Assembly (NCBI GenBank): GCA_010015745.1
Contig: ML978193.1
Location: forward strand, 124,001-188,000
Source: Setomelanomma holmii
Taxonomy: Eukaryota; Ascomycota; Dothideomycetes; Pleosporales; Phaeosphaeriaceae
Direction of reading: 5' to 3'
DNA: 64,000 bases
This document shows, one piece after another, positions 31,843 through 42,020 of the stretch. The position numbers were made by a program, and so were the translations under genes. Every line of letters starts with the position of its first letter. Position 1 is the first letter of the stretch. The notes below the pieces were generated by a model that saw nothing but the letters and a program-made list of their open reading frames with translations, had not been told where the DNA came from and searched no databases.

Positions 31843-34791
31843 TCACCTCGAGCCGGGCTGCTGGTCTCCGATGGGTCCATGCGGCCCTCCAATACCTCCT
31901 CCATCCCAACCCATCGTCACGCTTTCTAACATCTGATTCCAGCTCCCATCACTCATAGGCGTCATTCCTGTCCCTGCGTTCAAGGCTCCATACTCCCAGT
32001 CATTTCCCATCAAGAAGCCCTGGTTGAATGTCTCATCTGGCGGAAGACCTGTAGAGCTGAATGCGGTACTGAACATCTCTACGCCACCAGTCGACGCGGA
32101 CGTTGCAGCCTGGTTGTACGAGGGGAATGCGGCAGTGCCGCCCGTTGCGGAGAGGTCGCCGAATCCTGGCTTCGGCGACGCACGGTACGGGAGATGATGT
32201 TCTGTTTGTTGGCCGGGGGAATAGGATGAATGCGAGGTTGATCCGCCACGGGAGTTTGAGCTGATTGTGGCTGGGGAAGGCTGATCGACGCTTCTATCTC
32301 CCGAAAGATCCATCTCATTGGCGTCGTGGAACGTGAAGCCGGCTGGAGTGAAGTCTTGTGAGGTTGCTGAACCTAGACCTGCTTGAGCGGAGATTTGGGG
32401 TGGTAGATATTGCGCGTTCTGGGTGTTCATGTCGATACTGTTAACGCTTGATAGATGGAATGGCGGACCAGGCGTATTGTTGGAATACTGCGTGTCTCGC
32501 ATGCCGACCCCAGAGGCATTAGTGCGTGTATAGCCAGCGGCACTAAGATTCGCATTACCAAAAGTATTGATAGGCGCACTCGGGTTTTGGGTCTCTCGGA
32601 TTTCGAAGATGGGAGTGCAACTGACGGAGTCAGTGTTTACAGGTATAACGGCGCCCTGGAGAGACACTTGTCAGCATTGGAGACGTACTCGGCAGGCGTA
32701 TCCTGATACTGGCTCTCGACGCGAGACCCGATTGTATCACTCGACCTTGCATTTGTTGAGGTATGCTTACCGAGGGTTTTGGAGGCGCATACGGCTTCTG
32801 TTGGAGACCCATAATACCAGCACTTTCGAGGTCAAGGTCGAGCTGCACTAGGAATGATTCTGTAAGAGGGTTTTTGCGTCGAAGAGCTTGCATTGCTTGC
32901 AGAAGGAATTGGAGAGAAGAGTTCATCTGCTGGTCCTTTGGTCGCGTCTTGAGGTACTGAACGAACACTCGCGCTGCTACGTAAACGCAGAACGATATGA
33001 ATGGGTTCATCTGACTGCATTAGACTGTGTCGGGACAATTTCTGGAGGAGACTTACTGCGCCCAGATCCATGTGACTGATCATTCGCATGATGGATGCTA
33101 TCTCGGCTGCAGCTGTAACGCATCGGATTTTGCTCTCGTTGCTAACATTGGCGGGTAACCGGTGCTTGTCGGCCTTGAAAATCGCAGCTTGGTGCAGACA
33201 AATAGCTGATGTATGTATGCACATATTCGCGAAGACCACATTGGGGTCGGTAAGGCCGGCAGGAAGACGAAGGTGATCCGGAAGTCCTAGCGCGGTCTGA
33301 AGGAGGATCTGCTCGATGCTTCGATGTCGCGTCCAGAATCCACCATTGATGTCATCGTCGCGATCGTCTGGTCCAGGTCGATGCAAGTGTAGTAAATTTC
33401 GTCCAAACATCGCAGCAGTCAATACAATGCCGCCAAGTGGTTGCAGACCAGAAGCACCATTGGGACTGAGAACTTGATCTAGTGAGCCTGTAGGCATGGG
33501 TTTGCTCTTCTCGAATGCGTCATCGCTCGCTGGTAGATTAGTCGTGATCTAGAAGCAGTCAATATATGTTTAACATGGGCTGGAGGTCCACATCTTACAT
33601 CTCGTTCGTCTATAGTCATTGGCCAGCCGGTACCGATACTGGCATATCGATCAATGCAGAAAGACATCCAGAACGTTCTTCTTCGCTCTTCACGCTCTGT
33701 CCAGTCTTTCGGAGGGGGAAGACATTGCTTGACATCGAGACCAGCTCCGTCTAAGCGATGCAGCTGCATCATCTGAGCGAGTCGCACAGCCCTTCCAGCA
33801 GAAAGCCATGCCCTTGGAAAGTACATCTGCTTGAACTCGTAGGTACATGTCAAGATCCAGGCTTGACAGTGCGCAAGGGTGATGGTCGACTCTCCGTGCC
33901 CTTTCATCTCGTCCATTTGCGCGTATTTCCTAGCTCTTTGGTAGAAGTGTTCTTGTAGTCCCTCATACTTGTCGGTGGCGGATGCTGCCAGAGTCCACAT
34001 AATATATCGCAGGCAGACTGGAGGTCGCATATGGGGCGCAAGGTTCAAGGCAGCAAAGAAACGCGGTCTGTGTATGGCTGGCAACGAGGTGTGGACTTTG
34101 GTGAAGTATATCTGATATCTGCTCCATTGTTAGTTGGTGTCCGTTTGGAGGCGTTGGAGTTCACTTACAACTCATCCATAACATCCTGCGGTGGCAAGGG
34201 CTCTTCCAAACCAAGGCCTATCATTTCCCATGGAAAATCTGCGTCCCCATTATTCGCATTAGTCCCCCCGTTTGGCAGTGCCTCTACGCCTGGTGTCCTC
34301 GCATCTTGTATCCGATCTTGGGCGTTTAGGTAGTCGCTTGAGTTTGGTAGGGGTTGCGCTACAGTATTGGCAACATAATCTGAGGTGGAGTCTTTGCGGG
34401 TGGGGTTGTTGCTCGTGTCGGTGGTGTCTTGGGTTTTGAGAAGGTGTTCGACTTGCTCTATACATTTTGCGTCAGCGTATGCGCTCAGGGACGTCTGCGC
34501 CTACTTACGCAACCGCTGCTCAAGCAGCTTAACGTAACCCCTCTTGGGTCCACTCTTCTTGCGCACCTCATCGTAGGCGCACTCGTGCGAGAGCCTCTTA
34601 CATGTCCCGCATGTTGGTCGTGTCCCGTCACACCTAAGCTTTCGCTTGCGACACAGTACACACGCTATCCTTTTCACCTTTGATGATCCGTCGTTTGGCG
34701 CATCCTGGCCATTGCCGTTATTGGAGTCGGCCTGTTGTGACAGATCATTGAAGAAACTGTCGTCGGGTGATTCGGAATCTGGCGAAGGCAT
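31843..34791 (-). CDS. Zn2Cys6 transcription factor with Fungal_trans-type middle domain
   Basis: Seven exons: 34791-34509, 34457-34169, 34118-33599, 33548-33057, 33010-32771, 32708-32689, 32620-31843; introns 46-68 nt; 873 aa. The zinc cluster is Cys44, 47, 54, 61, 64 and 71 ('CVLCRKRKLRCDG...CGTCKRLSHEC'), followed by 'KKSGPKRGYVKLLEQRLQQVEHLLK', a linker and coiled-coil dimer element. 'ELYQIYFTKVHTSLPAIHRPRF' starts the regulatory domain (PF04082-like, about residues 190-520). The last third is Ser/Gly/Asn-rich, as in activation domains. It is a nuclear regulator with unknown targets. Exon 6 is only 20 nt. It is needed because the adjoining frames would otherwise stop, but its borders are the least certain part. 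The start may be further upstream: the frame stays open to an ATG at 34974. Confidence 0.85.
32689..32708 (-). other. 20-nt microexon in the Zn2Cys6 regulator gene
   Basis: Lies between a 62-nt intron (GTAAGC...CCAG) and a 68-nt intron (GTACGT...GTCAG). It encodes YQDTPA plus two bases, giving 'KPSYQDTPADCTPIFEIRE' across both joins. Other acceptors (giving 25- or 33-nt introns) are too short or hit stops. An acceptor six bases upstream would also keep the frame. Confidence 0.6.
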
Positions 34792-35900
34792 CCTCACTAT
34801 GCGAATCTGCGCGCCCACACGAAAGGAGTGTCGTTCGGTATGGAGTTGGACAGATTGAGAGCCCCGCGTAAGCAGCACGGGGGAATGAATGGAATCCTTC
34901 AGAAACCAGAGAGAAGCGCCACGGCGGACACTCTGTGACTTGATCGCAAGGCAATGTAATGTAGCTTCGAGCAAGTAGAAAGCTTATTTCGAGATCGACG
35001 GGAGCGTAGGAGGCCTATTGCACAGCTGGTAAATCAGGCATCACTTTATCGCGCTGAATGCGGGCAACGCGAAGCTGGAGCAATGTGTCAGACCAGGAAA
35101 ATGAAGTGTTGCGTGTTCAGTGGACGGCAAAAGGCTCATGGCTAGAGCTGCGCCCTTGTGCGTAGTGGTCCATATGCAAGCCATATCCGCCAGGCGTGCT
35201 GCCTTATGGCTTATGGCGCGTTCACAGGTGTCCTGCATCTCGAAAACCGCTGGACGAATTGTTGCGGAGATCGCGCTTGTCGGAACAACCGTTGCGTCCC
35301 ACACCAGTGGGAATGCAGCTTGGCGACCATGCCTTATTTAAGCAATGGCCGACTTTATATTGTTCTTGCGTCTCCCACATTCGCGAGGCATGTAGAGAGC
35401 GTTTCGATGTCACTTTCTGTGGGTCCGCGGTCAGTCTGGCAGAATGGTTGAGTCCCGCGGGGTTAAAGCTCCATCTCCGAAAGCAGCAACCGATCCGAGC
35501 ATCGAGTCGACGGATATGATGCAGGGGTTATCAAGCATAGCTTCTGACCATGCTTGCGACCATTCTCATGAACCCTCATGAGCGGATCGGTGAGGCTGAA
35601 GCAGACGCAGCGTTCGGTGTCGACTCGTGCTCTCATTGGTGGTCACTCCTACATCAAGACCTTAATCGGTGCACTGCCACACGATATACCTGCTCCTAAC
35701 GTCATCTCGGACAGACCGTGGTCAAGCACGCGGTATTGCGTAGGTTGATGCAAGTTATTGTATGTAGTCAGGGGTCACATGCATGCAGCATGCGGCCATG
35801 CAAATGTATGGTACAGATCTCCGATCCTTGGCTCTGCTTTTTCACCTCCGACCCATGCAAGTATTATACAACTCGTTTCGACACATCATGAGACGAAGAA
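34792..35900. other. Intergenic, 5' flank of the regulator and 3' flank of uL2m
   Basis: No gene seen. Near 35430-35475 a string 'GGCAGAATGGTTGAG' faintly recalls a tRNA D-arm, but no matching T-arm or anticodon stem follows at the right spacing. Confidence 0.4.
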
Positions 35901-37121
35901 CTACCTTGGCCTGCGTTTGCCTTGGTTGCGTGGTCGGTCCTGGACCAGGAAGGTGTGCTTGTTCCTCTTGTATCTGGTCTTGTAACCTCCTTTGGCCTGG
36001 AATCGTGATTAGCATGTGTACCCATGCTGCTAGTCGTTGCACTTACTGGTGTACCCCATGGACTGACGGGGTGCACATTACCCTTGGATTTACCACGACC
36101 ACCACCGTGAGGATGATCAGCTTCAGGATGTTAGCGCATTGATGAGCATGGTGACAGACCTAATGTACTAACCTGCATTCATGGCAAGACCGCGAACCTC
36201 TGGCCGCTTTCCTAGCCAGCGAGCTCGACCAGCCTTGCCAAGTTGTCCAAAATGTGACTGCGGATTACTGGCAACACCAATTGTGCAGCACGCGTCTGGG
36301 CTGACTTTGCGAATTTCACCGCTCTGCAGCCGAATGATGACGCTTTTGATCTCTGTGCCCTTGGTCTTCTCTACCTCTTCCTTGTTGACCACGAGGGCGT
36401 ATGTTCCAGCACTTCTGCAGAAGACGCCTCCGCCTTGTGTCTTTGATCCGACGTTGAAGATCTGTGAACCTAGCGGTACCATGTGGATTGGGAGGCAGTT
36501 GCCTCGGGCTGCGGTTTTGGCTGCCAGCATACCAGGATCAATTCCCCCACCCATGCTAGCTAACAGGTCCTTCGGGATTCCACTCCTGTAGCTCTCGACC
36601 TGATCTCCTGCCCTCATACCGTCCGCGGCGACGATGTATGACTTTTCTCCAGTGGCCACGCGGGTGATGAGTGCAAGATGTGCACTGCGATTCGGATCGT
36701 ACTCTATCCGCTCCACCACATGTTTGCCAGGTAGGTATCGCTTGTAGTCGACGATGCGTATCCGCCTCTTATGTCCGCCACCTCTATGCCTCACTGTGAC
36801 TCTGCCCGTATTGTTCCTTCCTCCCAGGTGCTGCCCCTTCCGTGCAATGGTGAGCTTCAGGAACGGTCGCCCTTTCCACAAATGGTCATTCACGGGCCGC
36901 TTGAGATGTCGCAGACCGGGTGTCCTGGGCTTGTATGTGCGTAGCGGGATAAATTTCTCTTTTCTTGAGCTGTCGCCCTGCAAGACAGCTCCATCAAGAG
37001 CTCCGGTGGGCTGCATCGACGGTGGGGGCACATGGTCGACAGCTTGTGCGAATGTGCGGGCGGAGAGCAGCGCCTTCCCGAGGCGCGAGGGCTGGAATCG
37101 ACATATTCGCGGTTGCAGCAT
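35901..37121 (-). CDS. RML2: Mitochondrial large-subunit ribosomal protein uL2m (L2)
   Basis: Three exons: 37121-36173, 36120-36047, 35996-35901 (introns of 52 and 50 nt), 372 aa. It starts with a basic, Arg/Ser-rich presequence (MLQPRICRFQPSRLGKALLS) that fits import into mitochondria. The core is bacterial-type L2: 'GRVTVRHRGGGHKRRIRIVDYKR' for rRNA binding, and at the C-terminus 'GKAGRARWLGKRPEVRGLAMNAADHPHGGGRGKSKGN' joined to 'HPVSPWGTPAKGGYKTR'. The conserved His of 'HPHGGG' and the peptidyl-transferase-proximal loop exist only after splicing; the unspliced frame stops at 'NAG'. The frame stays open upstream to an ATG at 37283, but the 37121 start gives a clean targeting peptide. It is divergent from the cyclin gene. 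Confidence 0.95.
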
Positions 37122-37995
37122 GCTGCAGAATTGTGTTAAAGCTGGTTCAAGCTCGGGGCGGCTCAATGGGTTCCGTTCACGATGGGGTGCAGTTGGCAAC
37201 GATGTCACGAACATTTTCAGGCTCGGCCGCAAATGGCTAGCACACAGGCGGATCCTTGCGTCGCAGCGCTTCTGGCAGGGCAACGTGTGCCTGCCAGTTT
37301 CCCTCGCTCACAAAACAGCTCTCCTTCACGCTCGCGGCTTCTTTGATATCCTCCGCCAAACAGTGCACCGCTCTACGCGTCTCCCAGTCTACTTATCCAC
37401 CAGCACCGGCCTCTTTCGCGTGTTGGGTGCAGCATTTCGCAGGTACGTTTTCTACGCGCTCTGAGGGTCGTGCACCCGCCAGCCTCAGCACGAGTCTCGC
37501 GCGGGCGTGTTTTGGCCTGCCAAGCTTGGACTGGGACCCATCAAAACAGATGCTCACACAACATCGACCTTCCCTCACACACTCACCTTGGTGCAGCTCG
37601 CCCTCTCCACCCACCTTCCTGTGCACACTGAAGCCGGACTTCCTCCCCGTCCCTTCAGCTACCACAGCCGCGACTCTCCAAGGGTTCGTCTCGCTCTCCG
37701 CACGTCATAACACCATCGCTGCCGCATCGTATACAGCGTGTCTGGTCTGCCAATACTCGCGAGCATCGAAGAGGACTCTGCCTGGCAGACTTCCACACGT
37801 TTGCGGACGTGTTCGGTGCTCTTGTATTGTCAGCAGCCATTGCCTACCGCCGCCGCTACACGATCAATTGGACTCCGCTAACGACACCAAGCAGTGCTTC
37901 AAAACACGACTCTCACGCGCCCATCCACCCCACTCAGACCTCGAAGATACCCATTTAGACTCTAGTCTTGATCAGCATACCTAATATTGTTCGCC
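37122..37995. promoter_or_regulatory. Shared upstream region of uL2m (-) and B-type cyclin (+)
   Basis: 874 bases between two divergent start codons, so it must hold both promoters and 5' leaders. It is pyrimidine-rich on the plus strand. A 242-codon frame on + (37256-37984) ends 11 bases before the cyclin ATG. It is rich in Ser, Pro, Thr and Cys without any motif, so it is most likely an effect of C-rich composition. Confidence 0.5.
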
Positions 37996-39639
37996 ATGCC
38001 TCCTGTTGTACGTCAATGCCACCGTTGCCCTTGCATCCTGAGCTGCGATGCTTGAGCGGGGGGCTACTTCCATGTGCATCAGCCTTCTAACACGTCCATT
38101 TAGGCGCGATCTCTCCGACAGCGTGCTGTCACGAATGAGAATGACGAGAACGCTGGCACGACGCGCATGACGCGCGCAAAGGCCGCGTTGGGTTCCCACG
38201 AGTCCGCCGCCGACGTGCCGAAGAAGGGTCTCCAGGTCAAGAAGTCCACCGCAACTCTGGGCGCGAACGGTGCTGCGGCATCGCGAAAGCGTGCTGCTCT
38301 AGGCGATGTCAGCAACGTGACTAAGTCTGATGCCGTTGGTGCTGGCGCAAAGGACGGCAAGAAGCCCTTGGCCACCAAGGTTGGCGCAGTCGCGAAAGCG
38401 TCCCAGCCCACCAAGGTCCTGAAGCCTTCGCGGACCAACTCAACACATTCCATTCTCGGTTCAAAGGACAAGAAGACAGCTGCTTCGTCGGAACTGAAGC
38501 GCCCGCTCAGCGGATCTGGCATCGCTGGGCAACCGGCTAAGAAGCGTAACACCGCCAGCGCCGGCTCAAAGAAGGAGGAGGACCTCGAGGAGACGGAGAA
38601 TGTCATGCCGCCGCAGAACATGGTCGTCGAGAAGGAAGTTACCCAGAGCAAGACGACCAAGACTAAGATCGAGATCGTCGAGGAGCTCGAGCCTGTCGAA
38701 CCTGAGGAGAAGGTCCCGGATCTCGATATTGAGGACGTTGACGACCCGTTAATGGTCTCGGAATACGTTGTCGAGATCTTCGAATACTTGAAGGAGCTCG
38801 AAATTGCGACCATGGCCAACCCAGACTACATGGACAGCCAAAACGAGCTTGAGTGGAAGATGCGCGGCATTCTCGTCGACTGGTTACTCGAGGTTCACAC
38901 CCGCTTCCGTCTCCTTCCCGAGACCCTCTTCCTTGCCGTCAACATCATCGACCGCTTCCTCTCCGCCAAGATCGTCCAGCTCGATCGCCTTCAGCTGGTC
39001 GGCGTTACCGCCATGTTTATCGCCTCCAAGTACGAGGAGGTCCTTTCACCTCACGTGCAGAACTTCCGCCATGTCGCCGATGACGGCTTCACCGAGGACG
39101 AGATCCTGAGCGCTGAGCGCTTCGTCCTCGCGGCTCTCAATTACGACCTGAGCTACCCCAACCCCATGAACTTCCTCCGCCGGATATCAAAGGCAGACAA
39201 CTACGATATTCAGACCCGTACCCTGGGCAAGTATCTCCTCGAGATCGGTTGCTTAGATCACCGCTTCCTTGCACACCCTCCCAGCCAGGTCGCTGCCGCT
39301 GCCATGTACCTCGCACGCCTTGTCTTGGAGCGTGGTCCCTGGGATGCGACCTTGTCACACTATGCCGGATACACCGAGGAGGAGATACAGCCCGTTCTGC
39401 AGCTGATGATCGATTATCTCTCTGGTCCTGTTGTTCATGAGGCCTTCTTCAAGAAGTATGCCAGCAAGAAGTTTTTGAAGGGTAAGTCATTATGTCTGTT
39501 ACCACAACTCGACTAACATTTCTCAGCATCCATTGTCCTACGCAAATGGGCCAAGGAATACGTCGCTGAGTTCGGCAACATTCTTCAGGAAGAGATTAGC
39601 AAGCCACAGTCCCTCCCTCGAAGCAAGCAACTTGCATAG
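37996..39639 (+). CDS. nimE: G2/mitotic B-type cyclin (NimE/Cdc13-like)
   Basis: Three exons: 37996-38007, 38104-39481, 39527-39639 (introns of 96 and 45 nt), 500 aa. The first coding exon has only four codons (MPPV), a start like that of other filamentous-fungal B cyclins, spliced to 'ARSLRQRAVTNEN'. A destruction box of the RxxLxxxxN form, RAALGDVSN, is at residues 67-75. The cyclin N-domain includes 'MRGILVDWLLEVHTRFRLLPETLFL' and 'KYEEVLSPHV'; the C-domain follows and ends with 'FLKASIVLRKWAKEYVAEFG' across the last join. It binds and activates the Cdk1 kinase for entry into mitosis and is destroyed via the anaphase-promoting complex. The N-terminal 200 residues are basic, Ala/Lys-rich and disordered. 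The symbol follows the Aspergillus gene. Confidence 0.95.
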
Positions 39640-40444
39640 TCACCAACAGACGGAGCGCGTATTCATTGCATCTACCGAGTCTATCCATGTTTGCATCTTG
39701 GCTATACCAACTGCCAGTCGGCGTTAGTTTACGGACGCAGTTCACTCTCAAGGACGCTTCACGCGTCCTGTCTTAGTTTCTTGTCACATTTTGGAATGGA
39801 GTCGGCGGCGTCTTCTTAGCAAGGTGGCGCATATGGCGCTTGCTTTTCATCACTCCTATCTTCATTTCTCTGATAGCGGCTCTGGATACACGCTCATAGC
39901 ACTAGCGATCGATATACCATGATGGTTTGATATGAAGAGGCTATTGCTTGGTGGACGTGTGGATTGGATTGTGGCCGGGAAAATGTCAGCCCGTCCTCAG
40001 TCTGTAAGAGTAGTGGTAACGCATACGTGTCGCTACAAGTAGAGCCAATTGAAAATTTTGAAAATGCATACAAATCTTCTAAATCCAATGACTGTAGAAT
40101 TTCAATTGAGACGCACGAAACAGATCGTAATCGCAACGAGTCCAATTTCACATACCAAGCTCCACAAACGCGTCCTAGATTAGCATCTGTACATCATGCC
40201 AACACATCGCGTCATCTGCCTTGATCGCGAATCCGGAGCGTAAACAAGCCACGCCCGCGCTCGCGATCAAGCCGAGACCAAGCCAGCCTCATGTCGCGTC
40301 TTCGCTGAACCTCGGCCCAACTCGACGCGAAACCACGCTAGCCTTGTTCGTCACATCAAGCATCAACCACCATCTCCATCTCAGCTATCCCGTCCCAACT
40401 ATCGCCATACGTTCGAAATAAAACGAGATGAATTCTGCGCCACC
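39640..40444. other. Intergenic, cyclin 3' flank and HIT-gene 5' flank
   Basis: No gene supported. The only frames are under 90 codons. The right half, before the HIT-family start, is C-rich. Confidence 0.4.
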
Positions 40445-41274
40445 ATGAATGAAACCGACCTGCACTACCCGCCCGACACATGTCCGTTTTGCAACATTGC
40501 CGCTGCGTACCCGTTTCCGGGTAGCACGCTCTGGGAGGGCGAGAAGGAGGAGTTGGCTCGAGGGGTTCCGCAGGATGAGGAGGCGGGGATCGAGAGGACG
40601 GAGCCGAGTAGTTTTGTGGTGCTGAGGACGAGGGATGTTGTTGCTTTTTTGGATATTCTGCCGATGACGGGAGGTGAGTTGTGAGATGAGAGGAGATTAG
40701 GGTTGGGAGTTTGGAGGAAATGAGGGGAAGAACGAGACGTTCGAGAGTTGGGGGAATGAAGCGTTATGGATCAGGTGTTGGGCTGACTTGGCGCTTAGGA
40801 CATTTGCTGGTGACGACGAGACAGCATAAAGTCAAAGTCGCAGACATGGAAGCTATTGAGAGTCGAGAAATCGGTATGTCACAGCACCAACTATAGTTTT
40901 GAGTAATATGGCATACTAACATTGCAGGCTTCTGGCTTCCCCTCCTAGCCCGCACAGTGGCCAAAGTAACCGGCGTTACTGATTACAACATCGTGCAAAA
41001 CAACGGTAAGCTTCATTTTATCCAATTGCAGGTTATGATGCTCATCATTTCAGGCGCGAGAGCTGCGCAAGTAGTTCCGCATGTGCATTTTCACATTATT
41101 CCGAGACCGGCGAGTATGCCGGAGATCAAGAATAAGAGCTGGACTATGTTTGGGAGGGGACAGAGGGATGATTTGGATGATGAAGAGGGCATGAGGATAG
41201 CGGGGGAGATGAGGAGGGTTTTGAGAGAGGAGGTGGGAAAGGTGGTGGGCGGTAGGGCTGAGGCGAAGTTATGA
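40445..41274 (+). CDS. HIT-family nucleotide-binding protein
   Basis: Four exons: 40445-40673, 40799-40873, 40928-41005, 41054-41274 (introns of 125, 54 and 48 nt, all phase 1), 200 aa. The N-terminus has 'CPFCNIAAAYPFPG', the Cys pair typical of HINT-like proteins. 'VVLRTRDVVAFLDILPMTGGHLLVTTRQHK' is the first half of the HIT fold. The active-site histidine triad is 'HVHFHIIPR', with His137, His139 and His141. HIT proteins of this type hydrolyse nucleoside phosphoramidates or adenylated compounds; which one cannot be read here. After the triad the C-terminus is charged and lineage-specific. Every intron is in the same phase and all joins restore conserved sequence. Confidence 0.93.
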
Positions 41275-42020
41275 CAATTTGACAAGAAGGACTTCTGCAT
41301 GCTGCACATGGAATCACACACTGATTGATTTATGCATATATCAATTTTCGAAAGCGTACGGGTCTTTCAATTCGCTACTCGGAGAGGTGCAAAAGGCGCT
41401 AGTCTCCGACCGGCTACTTGGTAGAAGGTCTTTACCTCGAAGAACTTTGATGCGTTAACGCATCTAACGAGGAGAGCACCTCGTCCCTGTTCGCGAGCGT
41501 GTATTTGCTAGATCTAAGACATTGCACGTTGGGGGCCGAGTGCACCCTCCTGCAAGATGCAAAGTGGCTCATCGAAGGGTATTGACCGCAGTACAGGCAA
41601 AGACCAGAGTTCTTCCGGCAGAAGCTTCGAAGCCAGAGAGTCGTAAAATGTCAGACGTTCTAAAGAATGCAAAATTTCGTGTTGATGAAGAAAGACCCAG
41701 GTCTTCATAAAGATAAGGTATACACCCAAATCACTCGTCAACATGGATATATGCCTCAATTGTCGATGAGCGAACCAGTCTCTTCGGCAAGCTTCTCGTC
41801 CCATGCAGGTACGCTAGCGAGTGCATGCGTCGATCTCGCGCTATGGAAAGTGCTGTGCACACTGCTTCGCACAACTTCCTCGCGAGAACCCACAGACAAA
41901 GGAATCACATCCATTGACCTTTAACACTTATATCTTCACCACTGACCCTGGTCTTCATCATGATACTTGGTTTTGATACGTCGATGTGCATGGTGAGGCA
42001 GATGCCGGGGTTAAGCAGGG
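41275..42020. other. Intergenic, no gene seen
   Basis: Short frames only. The last part holds the 5' leader of the LIM-domain gene. Confidence 0.4.

Noticed and set aside
35430..35475. Possible tRNA-like D-arm
   Set aside because: No anticodon stem, T-loop or acceptor pairing at the needed spacing.
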